DNA from: Desulfitobacterium hafniense DCB-2
GTDB lineage: Bacteria > Bacillota > Desulfitobacteriia > Desulfitobacteriales > Desulfitobacteriaceae
DNA: 64,000 nucleotides
Direction: 5' to 3'
Assembly (NCBI RefSeq): GCF_000021925.1
Contig: NC_011830.1
Coordinates: forward strand, 3,569,001-3,633,000
In this document: positions 33,652 to 41,726 of the stretch, piece by piece
Numbering within the stretch: the stretch's first letter is position 1
How the letters are laid out: each line of letters begins with the position of its first letter
The notes under the pieces: model-generated
Database searches by the model: none
Told to the model about the DNA's origin: nothing
Seen by the model: the letters and a program-made list of their open reading frames with translations, nothing else
Made by a program: the position numbers and the translations under genes

Positions 33652-35364
33652 ATGGCTACAAGAATTGTCGTTGATCCCCTGACCCGGGTAGAAGGGCATT
33701 TAAGAATCGAAGCGGTGGTTGAAGGAACTCAAATCACTGAAGCCTTAAGCTCGGGAACTATCTTTCGAGGCATTGAAAAAATCGTCGAGAACCGGGACCC
33801 CAGAGACGTCTGGTCCTTTGTCCAAAGAATCTGCGGCGTCTGCACCCACATTCATGCCCTCACCTCCATCCGTGCCGTTGAGGATGCTCTTGACTATCGG
33901 ATTCCTAAGAATGCCAACATCATCCGCAATATCATGACCCTTACCCAAATGGTTCATGATCATGTGGTTCATTTCTATCATTTGCATGGTTTCGACTGGG
34001 TGGATGTTCTCAGTGCTCTTAAAGCCGATCCCAAAGCCACCAGCGAACTGGCCATGTCCCTGTCGGATTGGCCCAACTCCTCAGCAGGTTACTTCCGCGA
34101 TGTCCAGAACAAAGTCAAGGGACTGGTGGAAAGCGGGCAGTTAGGAATTTTCGCCAATGCCTATTGGGGGCATCCTGCTTACCGTCTCCCTCCAGAAGCC
34201 AATTTGCTGGCAGTGGCTCACTATATTGAAGCTCTTAATTGGCAGAAAGAAATCGTCAAAATCCACACCATCTTTGGCGGCAAAAACCCTCACCCTAATT
34301 ATTGTGTGGGAGGTCATCCCTCCACTATCAATATGAATGATGTTCATGTGATCAATATGGAACGATTAAATCTCGTCAAGTCCAAAATCGATGAGGCCCA
34401 AACCTTCGTGGATAAAGTCCTCCTTCCCGATCTCTTTGCTATTGCCGGCTTCTACAAAGGGGATTTATGGGGAGGCGGCATCGGCAATTTCCTTTGCTAC
34501 GGCGGTGTCCCGATGACCGATATCCGGGAGCCTGATTCCTTCCTCTTCCCCAATGGTGCCGTCTTAAACCGGGATCTGAGCAAAGTCTATGATGTAGACT
34601 TAAAAGACCCCGAACACATCAAAGAATTCGTCAGTCATTCCTGGTACCAATACGACGATCCTCAGGCCGGGCTGCATCCTTGGCAGGGCAAGACTGCTCC
34701 GGCTTATGACGGGCCAAGACCGCCCTACCATAATCTCGATGAGAATAAAAAATACAGCTGGATCAAAACTCCCCATTGGCAGGGGCATCCCATGGAAGTG
34801 GGTCCCCTGGCCCGTTTTGTGGTGGGCTATGCCCGGGGCAATAAGCCCATCAAGGGGTTGGTGGACGATGCTTTACAGCGCTTAGACCTTCCCATTACCG
34901 CTTTATTCTCTACTTTGGGCAGGACCTTGGCCAGGGCGCTGGAGGCTAAACTTTCTGTAGATCATTTAGCCGGATTTTACGCGGATTTGCTGGCTAATAT
35001 TAAAGCAGGGGACAGTCAAACCTTCAATCCGGAGAAATGGGAACCCAGCCGCTGGCCGGCTGCAGCACAAGGGGTTGGCTTTGCCGAAGCGCCCCGGGGT
35101 GCTCTGGCCCACTGGGTCAAAATCCGTGACGGCAAAGTGGAAAGCTATCAAGCTGTGGTCCCAACTACCTGGAACGCCGCTCCCCGGGATGAGAAAGGGG
35201 TCAAAGGCCCTTACGAAGCCTCTCTCCTGGATACCCCTGTGGCCGTTCCGGATCAACCTCTGGAACTGCTGCGGACCATCCACTCCTTCGATCCTTGTTT
35301 AGCCTGCGCGACTCATCTCATCTCTCCGGCAGGAGAAGAATTAGCCAAAGTAAAAGTTCTCTAG
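33652..35364 (+). CDS. hydB: [NiFe] hydrogenase large (catalytic) subunit
   Basis: About 570 residues started at ATG 33652. A TTG at 33643 is less likely. N-terminal MATRIVVDPLTRVEGHLRIE and RICGVCTHIHA supply the first CxxC nickel ligands (~60-70). C-terminal DPCLACATHLISPAGEE supplies the second pair, followed by a 15-residue tail that a HyaD/HybD-type endopeptidase would remove after nickel insertion. Full length. No maturation protease or hyp gene is in the window. Confidence 0.95.
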   Translation: MATRIVVDPLTRVEGHLRIEAVVEGTQITEALSSGTIFRGIEKIVENRDPRDVWSFVQRICGVCTHIHALTSIRAVEDALDYRIPKNANIIRNIMTLTQMVHDHVVHFYHLHGFDWVDVLSALKADPKATSELAMSLSDWPNSSAGYFRDVQNKVKGLVESGQLGIFANAYWGHPAYRLPPEANLLAVAHYIEALNWQKEIVKIHTIFGGKNPHPNYCVGGHPSTINMNDVHVINMERLNLVKSKIDEAQTFVDKVLLPDLFAIAGFYKGDLWGGGIGNFLCYGGVPMTDIREPDSFLFPNGAVLNRDLSKVYDVDLKDPEHIKEFVSHSWYQYDDPQAGLHPWQGKTAPAYDGPRPPYHNLDENKKYSWIKTPHWQGHPMEVGPLARFVVGYARGNKPIKGLVDDALQRLDLPITALFSTLGRTLARALEAKLSVDHLAGFYADLLANIKAGDSQTFNPEKWEPSRWPAAAQGVGFAEAPRGALAHWVKIRDGKVESYQAVVPTTWNAAPRDEKGVKGPYEASLLDTPVAVPDQPLELLRTIHSFDPCLACATHLISPAGEELAKVKVL

Positions 35365-35382
35365 ACAAAGGATGTGTGCCCC

Positions 35383-36105
35383 ATGGCTGAAGCCAAAAAC
35401 TATCAACCTGATGGGAGTCCCTCAAAACTCCGCTCTCCTATCTACGTGTGGCAATGGCCGGTCAGATTCTTCCACTGGATCAATGCCGCCGCCATCGTGG
35501 TTCTGTTTATAACCGGGCTGTATATTGGCAATCCCATCCTGAGCTCTCCCGGGGAAGCGGTGGGAAATTTCTTCATGGGCAATATGCGCTATTGGCATGG
35601 GATAACTGCTTATATCTTTACAGCCAATCTTCTCTTCCGCCTGTATTGGTTTGTGGTCGGCAATGAGTTCGCCAAGCTGCGGTTTTGGCGCAAAGAGTTC
35701 TGGCAGGATGCCGTAGCCACTCTAAAATACTATCTCTTTTTAACCCGTGAACATACAACCCATGTCGGGCATAATTCCATGGCTCAATTGATGTATCTTG
35801 TCTTCATCTGGGTGGCCAGTCTGGTCATGATCCTGACCGGTTTTGCCATGAGAGCCACCGCCACGCCCAGTGGAGCTCTCGGTCTTTTTTCCTGGCTGAT
35901 CCCGGCGATAGGCAGTGAAAGTCAAGTCAGAATGATCCATCACCTGTTTGCCTGGGGCTATGCCGCCTTTCTCCTCGGCCATCTCTATATGGTCTTTCGT
36001 CAGGATATTTTGGATGATGATGGTACTGTCTCCTCCATGATCAGCGGCTATAAATATGAACTCCCCGAAACCGTCAAGCCGGAGGATCATCCCCCTTCTC
36101 CCTGA
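35383..36105 (+). CDS. hydC: [NiFe] hydrogenase cytochrome b subunit
   Basis: About 240 residues from ATG 35383, ten bases after AAAGGA. An alternate GTG at 35374 is too close to that site. Four TM helices. Haem-ligand histidines lie in VRFFHWINAAAIVVLFITG (~30-48), RYWHGITAYIF (~72-82) and HHLFAWGYAAFLLGHLYM (~187-204), the HyaC/HydC-type pattern. It passes electrons from HydA to menaquinone. Third gene of the hydABC operon, followed by a terminator. Confidence 0.92.
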   Translation: MAEAKNYQPDGSPSKLRSPIYVWQWPVRFFHWINAAAIVVLFITGLYIGNPILSSPGEAVGNFFMGNMRYWHGITAYIFTANLLFRLYWFVVGNEFAKLRFWRKEFWQDAVATLKYYLFLTREHTTHVGHNSMAQLMYLVFIWVASLVMILTGFAMRATATPSGALGLFSWLIPAIGSESQVRMIHHLFAWGYAAFLLGHLYMVFRQDILDDDGTVSSMISGYKYELPETVKPEDHPPSP

Positions 36106-36119
36106 CATCCATAAATGGC

Positions 36120-36138
36120 GGCTGTGGGGCAGCCTTTT
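36120..36138 (+). terminator. terminator of the hydABC operon
   Basis: GGCTG TGGGG CAGCC TTTTCC directly after the hydC stop. Confidence 0.7.
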
Positions 36139-36159
36139 CCTGCCGGGTTAATGAAGTTA

Positions 36160-36179
36160 AGGGACACCGAAGTGTCCCC
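36160..36179 (-). terminator. UUCG-tetraloop terminator
   Basis: On the minus strand GGGACAC TTCG GTGTCCC, a very stable tetraloop hairpin just past the stop of the 139-residue protein at 36189-36608. Confidence 0.6.
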
Positions 36180-36188
36180 TGCTTGTTT

Positions 36189-36608
36189 CTAGCTGATAAC
36201 TTTGCCGGATATCGTAGCTGGGCCTGTGACGGCAATGTCCCCTTGAGCGGGCTGAAGGTTATAAACCAACACTTGGTAAACATGATGACCGACCGTTACA
36301 TCGGTCAGAACCGTTTGGAAGGCTGCCAACATTTCCACCGGTTCATCGTCACCGTCTGCAAGGGCTTCCTGGTGAGCAGCCCCTACTTCGAGCCCATCCT
36401 GCAAAACGACCAGTCTAAGGGTGGGTTGAAAATCGGCAATGGTATTCACAACCTGCCAGCCAACAGATGTCTGCAATTCTACAAAATTGGCTGGTTCGGG
36501 TACAGAAAGACCGAACTCCAGAATTAATGTTGGTATGCCTGTGAGCGGCACAAAAGTTGCCTCTGCTTCGTTGGTTATGATGCTTCTGTTGTAACTTAAT
36601 AACGCCAT
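36189..36608 (-). CDS. hypothetical beta-rich protein
   Basis: 139 residues, ATG behind GAGGAGAAACGG. No signal peptide or TM segment. The sequence alternates hydrophobic and polar residues with frequent Val, Thr and Leu (VPLTGIPTLILEFGLSV, YQVLVYNLQPAQGDIAVTG), suggesting an all-beta sandwich such as those on spore or phage surfaces. No cysteines are seen. It is not recognised. It stands alone with its own terminator between the hydrogenase and TerC genes. Confidence 0.65.
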   Translation of the reverse strand: MALLSYNRSIITNEAEATFVPLTGIPTLILEFGLSVPEPANFVELQTSVGWQVVNTIADFQPTLRLVVLQDGLEVGAAHQEALADGDDEPVEMLAAFQTVLTDVTVGHHVYQVLVYNLQPAQGDIAVTGPATISGKVIS

Positions 36609-36716
36609 TTCCGTTTCTCCTCTCCAATACCTAATAGTAGGAATAATCTCTATTCCATTATCAGCATATTAACGAAGCGGAAATTGGTGTGACTACGAAA
36701 AAACTTTTGAGGAATC

Positions 36717-36745
36717 TTGAAGATTGTCCTCAGCCTTGCTATACT
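36717..36745 (+). promoter_or_regulatory. sigma-A promoter of the riboswitch-terC transcript
   Basis: TTGAAG, a 17-base spacer and TATACT, ending about 14 bases upstream of the riboswitch. Confidence 0.75.
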
Positions 36746-36758
36746 AAAAATATTAAGT

Positions 36759-36870
36759 CCAAAGGGGAGTAGCTGTACAGCAAAGTCGTCATTCACGGAC
36801 TAAAAGTCCCGGCTTTGTTGGCAACACAGTTGTTAGCGAGACCTTTGCCCATCCGGGTAAAGGTTTTTTT
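36759..36870 (+). promoter_or_regulatory. yybP-ykoY family (manganese) riboswitch with terminator
   Basis: The conserved start CAAAGGGGAGTAGC (~36760-36773), internal stems, and the closing GTTAGCGAGACCTTTGCC (~36833-36849) match the yybP-ykoY aptamer. The terminator ACCTTTGCCCATCCGGGTAAAGGTTTTTTTT (36841-36870) shares ACCTTTGCC with the aptamer's 3' strand, so Mn2+ binding would prevent it forming and turn on the downstream gene. This class is known to control Mn2+ exporters including TerC-type proteins. Confidence 0.9.
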
Positions 36871-36959
36871 TATGCCCGCATTCCTGACAACTGCTCCTTA
36901 TACCGCTGCTGTTAAAGGCTTATTCCATTCTGGTACTGAAAAAAATAAAAAGAGAGAAG

Positions 36960-37661
36960 ATGAAAGAAATGGAGTTCTTTAGCCCGGAGTTTTTCTCAGC
37001 CGTACTATCCATCGTACTTATGGACCTGGTTCTTGGCGGTGATAATGCCATTGTCATCGGCATGGCAGCGCGAAACCTACCCCGTGACTCCCAGAAAAAA
37101 GTGATTCTGATCGGTACTGGTGGGGCAATCCTGATCCGCTCTTTAGCGACCATCGTGGCTGTCTGGTTATTAAAGATTCCCGGTTTAATGTTTGTAGGCG
37201 GTGTTCTCCTGGTTTGGATGGCTTACAACCTCCTTACCGATGATAAAGAAGGGGAGCATGTAGCAAGTGCTGTGAATTTCTGGGGAGCCATCCGCACAAT
37301 TATTATTGCCGACTTTATTATGGGGCTGGATAATATTTTAGCCGTAGCAGGCGCTTCTCACGGAAGTCCCTTTCTGGTTATTTTCGGACTGTGCATCAGT
37401 ATCCCTATCGTGGTCTGGGGAAGCACCCTTGTTATCAAGGCCATCAACCGCTTTCCGATCATTATTCCCCTCGGCGCTGCAGTCATAACCCACACAGCCG
37501 TAACTATGTTGGTGGGTGAACCTTATGTAAAGCATTTCATTGGTGAAAGCGCCCTCCTTGAATGGGGCCTCAGTGCCGTCTTTATAACCATCGTCCTGCT
37601 TCTTGGTCACCAAAAAAATAAGAAAAAGGCTCTGCAGACTACTCAACACCATGCAGCCTAG
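36960..37661 (+). CDS. TerC-family membrane protein (YkoY/YceF-like), probable Mn2+ exporter
   Basis: 233 residues, ATG 36960 after AGAGAGAAG. Seven or so TM helices. Conserved metal motifs are MDLVLGGDNAIVIGMAA (~21-37) and IMGLDNILAVAGAS (~120-133), with acidic residues inside the membrane. TerC homologues export manganese, and some supply metal to exported enzymes. Control by an upstream manganese riboswitch supports this role. Monocistronic, ending at a strong terminator. Confidence 0.9.
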   Translation: MKEMEFFSPEFFSAVLSIVLMDLVLGGDNAIVIGMAARNLPRDSQKKVILIGTGGAILIRSLATIVAVWLLKIPGLMFVGGVLLVWMAYNLLTDDKEGEHVASAVNFWGAIRTIIIADFIMGLDNILAVAGASHGSPFLVIFGLCISIPIVVWGSTLVIKAINRFPIIIPLGAAVITHTAVTMLVGEPYVKHFIGESALLEWGLSAVFITIVLLLGHQKNKKKALQTTQHHAA

Positions 37662-37668
37662 TATACAT

Positions 37669-37703
37669 AAAGGAAGCGTGTCCTGCCCTGGCACGCTTCC
37701 TTT
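37669..37703. terminator. terminator of the terC-family gene
   Basis: AAAGGAAGCGTG and CACGCTTCCTTT, 12 bp exact, 8 bases after the stop codon. It can serve the converging small gene too. Confidence 0.8.
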
Positions 37704-37737
37704 ATGCCTTATTTGCCAACCTGGATTCTCAGCGGAA

Positions 37738-37992
37738 TTAATCTTCCACATCGATATCCAGGGCCGATATGGCCATCCAGTATCCCTGCCAAATAGCCAG
37801 GACCTGCTTGCCCACATTATTATACTCTAAGTTGATGGCCATCAAATCATCGATCATGACAGCCAGTTCCCTGTCAATGCGCTCTCTCATTCCCATTTGA
37901 CTCTCCTGTTTGGCTACGTGAACAAAACGCATATAAGTAAAATCTGCCTCCACAAATTTGTTAAAGTCCAGCCTCTTCAATACATTCCTCAT
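37738..37992 (-). CDS. small hypothetical protein
   Basis: 84 residues, ATG 37990-37992 with AAGGAAGG close upstream. Helical, with charged and aromatic residues (RRLDFNKFVEADFTYMRF-like N-terminus and IDDLMAINLEYNNVGKQVL). No motif recognised. Neither signal nor TM. Stand-alone minus-strand gene between the TerC-family gene and the PadR operon. Confidence 0.55.
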   Translation of the reverse strand: MRNVLKRLDFNKFVEADFTYMRFVHVAKQESQMGMRERIDRELAVMIDDLMAINLEYNNVGKQVLAIWQGYWMAISALDIDVED

Positions 37993-38035
37993 CCTTCCTT
38001 AGCCTAATCACATCATAACTATCTTACCACATCCC

Positions 38036-38596
38036 TTAGCCCACTTCATTCTCGGCACGAAATAAAATACTGTCCCCTTCACCATAACCACGAACCTCTT
38101 TTAGACCCCCATTCGGAGCATCTTCATCGGTCTGCCAGGTAAAAAGAAACAAATCCCCGTAGAATTCAGTCTGAGTCAAAATCCTTCCATCCCTTAGGAT
38201 AATCTCAACCTTCTTAATTCTGGGGTCATTGGCGATTCCATAAAGTTTGAAATCATAATGACCATCATTAAAAGAACCATCCATCGTATAGTCTATTGCC
38301 TTAGTAGGATCATTTTCAAAGCCGACGGGGTTATTGCCAAAGCTCCAAAAAAAGAAGAGCTCTTTTTTTACCGTATTACAGGATACCCATCGATCGTATT
38401 TCCCCAAAATGTACTTACCTTTGTCAAAGTCCTCCATATGCACAACCTTCGATGGTCCATAATGGATGCTGCGTTCAGAATGTTCATGGGCTGACAGCGG
38501 ACTCAGGTAGAGGCCCGAACGCAGAATAAACATAGCGCCTAACACAACCATCAGGAGCATGTTGCGCATGATTTTCTTAGATCTACTCATGGACAT
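38036..38596 (-). CDS. PadR-operon protein with N-terminal anchor, unknown function
   Basis: About 186 residues (ATG 38594-38596, six bases after AAGG). N-terminal hydrophobic segment MLLMVVLGAMFILRSGLYL (~13-31) acts as anchor or signal. The extracellular domain is rich in Trp, Tyr, Phe and Asp (WSFGNNPVGFENDP, FLFTWQTDEDAP), without a recognised family. It overlaps the end of the preceding gene (38583-39293), so the two are co-translated. Being the last gene of a PadR operon suggests an envelope function. Confidence 0.65.
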   Translation of the reverse strand: MSMSRSKKIMRNMLLMVVLGAMFILRSGLYLSPLSAHEHSERSIHYGPSKVVHMEDFDKGKYILGKYDRWVSCNTVKKELFFFWSFGNNPVGFENDPTKAIDYTMDGSFNDGHYDFKLYGIANDPRIKKVEIILRDGRILTQTEFYGDLFLFTWQTDEDAPNGGLKEVRGYGEGDSILFRAENEVG

Positions 38597-39293
38597 CACC
38601 GGCCTTCAGCGGGATTTCAACCCGATAACTTCTATTGAAGTGATCATAGCTGATGATTAAGATCTCCGCTGTTTTATCAAAATCCTTAAAGGTTCTTATT
38701 CCTTTCGTGACAATTCCTCCGTTGCTGCTGCCGGAGCCACTCCAATATTCATTTTCCAGATTGTCCGAGATCCTGCCGATTCCGCCTAAGCTCCATCCTC
38801 TCCCCCAGAACCGGGTATCGTAATATTTATAGATAATGCTTAATTCCCCATTCTTTTTCAGAATAACACGGGTAAATTCAATCACTGTATCATCCAAATA
38901 TACTTTTTCATCAACCTTTAAATCATAGACTATGTCGGTAGGGGGAATATCCTTGGCTGGATCATCAGCCAGCAAAGAGTCCGTGATAGGTATTCCATAA
39001 ATCAAGAGATTAATGGCAACTAATAACACAACCGCTTTATTGGTTAACCACCATAACCAGCCAATGAGCGGATTATGCTGTTTATTGAGCTCTATGCCAA
39101 TTTCCTTTGGCTCCCCCATACCCTCCACCGCTAAATGTACGGCGGCTTCTTCCTCATAGCCTTGTTCAAGATAGTCCTCGATTCTATCCCAAAGGTGGCT
39201 TTCCAGTTCAGAACGGATGGCCTTTTTGTCAAAGGAAAATTTAACATAGGATAGAACAGTTCTCAAAAAATTATCAAGCTCAGGAGAAGGCAT
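38583..39293 (-). CDS. membrane protein with permease-prefix-like domain, PadR operon
   Basis: About 236 residues from ATG 39291-39293, eight bases after AGGTGG, overlapping padR by 14 bases. Residues ~1-70 (FDKKAIRSELESHLWDRIEDYLEQGYEEEAAVHLAVEGMGEP) match the permease prefix/DUF1700-type helical domain that accompanies PadR regulators. One TM helix follows (LIGWLWWLTNKAVVLLVAINLLIYG), then a beta-rich external domain. Often such pairs sense or respond to envelope stress. The exact role here is unknown. Confidence 0.75.
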   Translation of the reverse strand: MPSPELDNFLRTVLSYVKFSFDKKAIRSELESHLWDRIEDYLEQGYEEEAAVHLAVEGMGEPKEIGIELNKQHNPLIGWLWWLTNKAVVLLVAINLLIYGIPITDSLLADDPAKDIPPTDIVYDLKVDEKVYLDDTVIEFTRVILKKNGELSIIYKYYDTRFWGRGWSLGGIGRISDNLENEYWSGSGSSNGGIVTKGIRTFKDFDKTAEILIISYDHFNRSYRVEIPLKAGDVHE

Positions 39294-39624
39294 GGACATT
39301 ACCACCTATGACTTTGTTTACTGAAACCGAGAACGTTTCCCAGGTCTGCTTCTCCTCCGCCAGCTGCTTTTGACCCTTACCGGTTATTTTATAGTATTTC
39401 CGCTCTTTACCTGTTTCACCTTTCACCATATACGAGGTGACTAATCCGTTATTTTCAAGCTTATGAAGAACGGGATAGAGTGTCCCCTCTTTGAACAGAA
39501 AGGTACTGTCCGAACGGGATTCCAGCTCCTTGATTATTTCATAACCATACCGATCCTGCTCTTGAAGCAAAGTCAGCACTAAAAGATTCGTGCTGCCACC
39601 AATCAAGCCTTTATCAATTTTCAT
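39280..39624 (-). CDS. PadR-family transcriptional regulator
   Basis: 114 residues, ATG behind AAGGAGAGTGGCACG. Winged-helix PadR pattern: LIGGSTNLLVLTLLQEQDRYGYEI at ~7-30, LKEGTLYPVLHKLENNGLV (~45-62) and RKYYKITGKGQKQL (~74-88), ending in a short dimerisation helix. It is the first gene of a three-gene operon. A perfect 47-base palindrome overlapping its promoter suggests it represses itself and the two membrane genes behind it. Confidence 0.9.
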   Translation of the reverse strand: MKIDKGLIGGSTNLLVLTLLQEQDRYGYEIIKELESRSDSTFLFKEGTLYPVLHKLENNGLVTSYMVKGETGKERKYYKITGKGQKQLAEEKQTWETFSVSVNKVIGGNVHAFS

Positions 39625-39644
39625 CGTGCCACTCTCCTTATAAA

Positions 39645-39695
39645 TATACCTTGATCATCTATGTACATTATACATAGATGATCAAGGTATAGCAA
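39645..39695 (-). promoter_or_regulatory. PadR operator palindrome overlapping a sigma-A promoter
   Basis: Two 21-bp arms (39645-39665 and 39671-39691, beginning TATACCTTGATCATC) are exact complements around a 5-base centre. On the minus strand the -35 TTGCTA (39690-39695) and -10 TATAAT (39667-39672), 17 bases apart, lie across it. A bound dimer or two dimers would block the polymerase. Confidence 0.85.
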
Positions 39696-39722
39696 GAAGA
39701 TTTAATTGAATCCCCTTGCGTT

Positions 39723-40868
39723 CTAACGCAATAAGATACTGACGATTTCACTGTGGGTACCGATCCGCATGGGCATCCCCCAGGTCCCCGCACCCGACGT
39801 CACGATAACATGGGGGCTGTCGGCATCCTTTTGGTAGTGCCCGTAGTCGACAACGAATAGGGCGTTTGTGAACAAACTGCCTGGAAATATCTGACCTCTG
39901 TGTGTATGCCCGGCAAGGACCAGATCAATCTCCGGGCCATATTGGTCAAGGTTTGAGGGAGTATGATCCATGACGACAACGGGTATATTGGTCGGCAGGG
40001 AAGCGATGGTCTCCGTCATATCTTTTCTTTTCAGCTCCCCAAAGCCCCCGATGGGTGAAGAGTCCAACCGGCCGATCAAAACCAGCCGCTCATCAATTAT
40101 GGCGTATTCATCATTCAGAAGCTTGATATTGCTTTGCTCAAGGAAACCCATCATTTCGTTAAAGGTTTTGCCCCCGTCATGATTGCCCAGGCAGGCATAG
40201 ACGCCGTACGTTGCCTTAATACTTTTAAACAGCTCAATGGCTGCGGAAGGATTGCGCAGCGCATGATAATCATCGTTAAAAATATCCCCGGCCAGACAGA
40301 CAAGATCCGGTTCCAACTGATTGATACCCTGAACGATATGTTCCAGATTTCTTTCGGAATTGACAGCACCCAAATGCAGATCGCTGATCAGGACAATGTT
40401 CATATCGGCCGCTAAGGTCGTGTCTTTTGTTTGAACGGCATAGGAAACATATTTGATTTGATTGGCGTTATAAAGCCCATAACTGACCAGGCCGGCCGTT
40501 AATAAAATCACAAGCAGGCCCGCATAGAAACGGATATTCTGAGGGATAGGCCTGGGAATTACCTTGAGGATACTTCCTAATACTATCACCAAATCTGCCA
40601 CCATAAAAAATAAGAACAGATAGATAAAGACACCCATCCAATGTGCGCCTATCCAACTCATGATCTTTTTTAGGGAAGCAGAAAGAGGCAAAAAACCAAG
40701 GATCAGAGATAAAGCAAAAAACAGATAGATACCTGCGTAAACCCTGGCGTTGATATACGGAAAAAGCAAGCTAAGCCATTGGAATAGCCCTCTCCCGATA
40801 TAATAGTTCACACCTCCGTAAACAGAGAGTATCAATATCACACCCAAAATAAAGCCCGATATGTTCAT
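39723..40868 (-). CDS. membrane-bound metallophosphoesterase
   Basis: 381 residues from ATG 40866-40868 behind AGAGGAAGGGGTGC. Longer frames overlap tRNA-Pro. Four or five N-terminal TM helices (ISGFILGVILILSVYGG, IYLFFALSLILGFLPL, WMGVFIYLFLFFMVADLVIVLG, FYAGLLVILLTAGLVSYGLY) are followed by a calcineurin-type domain with DLHLG (~165), GD, GNHD (~225) and the GHTHRGQIFP motif (~320). YkuE/YpbG-like. Substrate unknown, possibly a membrane or cell-wall phosphate ester. Confidence 0.85.
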   Translation of the reverse strand: MNISGFILGVILILSVYGGVNYYIGRGLFQWLSLLFPYINARVYAGIYLFFALSLILGFLPLSASLKKIMSWIGAHWMGVFIYLFLFFMVADLVIVLGSILKVIPRPIPQNIRFYAGLLVILLTAGLVSYGLYNANQIKYVSYAVQTKDTTLAADMNIVLISDLHLGAVNSERNLEHIVQGINQLEPDLVCLAGDIFNDDYHALRNPSAAIELFKSIKATYGVYACLGNHDGGKTFNEMMGFLEQSNIKLLNDEYAIIDERLVLIGRLDSSPIGGFGELKRKDMTETIASLPTNIPVVVMDHTPSNLDQYGPEIDLVLAGHTHRGQIFPGSLFTNALFVVDYGHYQKDADSPHVIVTSGAGTWGMPMRIGTHSEIVSILLR

Positions 40869-40885
40869 GCACCCCTTCCTCTCCG

Positions 40886-40931
40886 GGTATAAAAAAACCC
40901 GCAAATCTTTGCCTGGAGCAAGTTTACGGAT
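40886..40931 (-). terminator. terminator of tRNA-Pro
   Basis: On the minus strand ATCCGTAAA and TTTGCGGGT pair, with partial pairing above them (CTTGC...GCAAAG) around TCCAG, followed by TTTTTTT. Confidence 0.6.
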
Positions 40932-40948
40932 TTCTCTAATTTCGTTAA

Positions 40949-41025
40949 TGGTCGGAGCGACACGATTTGAACGTGCGACCTCTACCACCCCAAGGTAGCG
41001 CTCTACCAAGCTGAGCCACGCCCCG
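40949..41025 (-). tRNA. tRNA-Pro (anticodon GGG)
   Basis: On the minus strand CGGGGCG pairs with CGCTCCG (one wobble), discriminator A, encoded CCA. D-arm GGCTCAGCTTGGTAGAGC. Anticodon stem CTACC/GGTAG around TTGGGGT gives GGG. T-arm GTTCAAATC. The unusual first base C (C1) is typical of bacterial tRNA-Pro. Confidence 0.95.
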
Positions 41026-41118
41026 ATTGCATCCCGTATTTGAGGGACTTATATAAAATAACACATGTTTTAAAAAAATGCAAGACATAAGTTGGCAACA
41101 CACACTTTATTTTATCAG

Positions 41119-41571
41119 CTAATTTTGTCCGATAACCTCTATTTTCCGAACCCCGTCTATCTCACCTAATGCCGATAATAGATTTTCCGGGATATCCACC
41201 ATCCCCATATTCTCCACGGATATGGTGACATTAGCGATCCCCTGGAGAGGGATTCCCTGATTAATGGTCAGCACATTAGCCTTAAAACGGGCAATGGTAT
41301 TCAACACATTGGATAAAACCCCTGCCGTATTCTCCAAAGTCAGGGAAAAGGTAATGATCTTTTCCCTGCTGGCCTCATAGAAGGGAAAAACCCCATCCTT
41401 ATATTTATAGAAGGCGCTGCGGCTCAGCTGGACCCGGTCCACAGCCTCATTAATCGTATTTGCATCCCCTTTAACCAACAGTTCTTTAGCCTGGGCTGTT
41501 TTGAGGATGGCCTCGGGGAGTATATCTTTGCTGACGATTAAAAAATCTTTATTCCGGTTCTGACCCGCCAC
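41119..41571 (-). CDS. ACT-domain protein PheB-like (UPF0735)
   Basis: 150 residues, GTG start behind GGGAGCGAGAGCCA. N-terminal helical region (EAILKTAQAKELLVKGDANTI and SRSAFYKYKDGVFPF) looks like a helix-turn-helix. C-terminal ACT domain (ITFSLTLENTAGVLSNVL, NVLTINQGIPLQG, VRKIEVIG). The family is often called PheB in Bacillus. ACT domains bind amino acids, so it may sense phenylalanine or another amino acid. Monocistronic, 90 bases after tRNA-Pro. Confidence 0.85.
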   Translation of the reverse strand: MAGQNRNKDFLIVSKDILPEAILKTAQAKELLVKGDANTINEAVDRVQLSRSAFYKYKDGVFPFYEASREKIITFSLTLENTAGVLSNVLNTIARFKANVLTINQGIPLQGIANVTISVENMGMVDIPENLLSALGEIDGVRKIEVIGQN

Positions 41572-41654
41572 TGGCTCTCGCTCCCTACTCCTGAACTATG
41601 GGGCTACAGGTGTTATTAGTGACCATTATAAGCAAATGTCTATCCTATAGCAAG

Positions 41655-41720
41655 AGTGAATCAAGGGGACAGGTCCCGTTTTTCATGAATGAAAAACGGG
41701 ACCTGTCCCCTTGATTCACT
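41655..41720. repeat. 66-bp near-perfect palindrome
   Basis: Left arm 41655-41686 (AGTGAATCAAGGGGACAGGT...) and right arm 41689-41720 are exact 32-base complements around a GA centre. It sits between spoIVA and the ACT gene and could act as a bidirectional terminator, but its exactness and GGGGACAGGTCCC core look like a REP-type mobile repeat. Confidence 0.9.
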
Positions 41721-41726
41721 TTTGGG

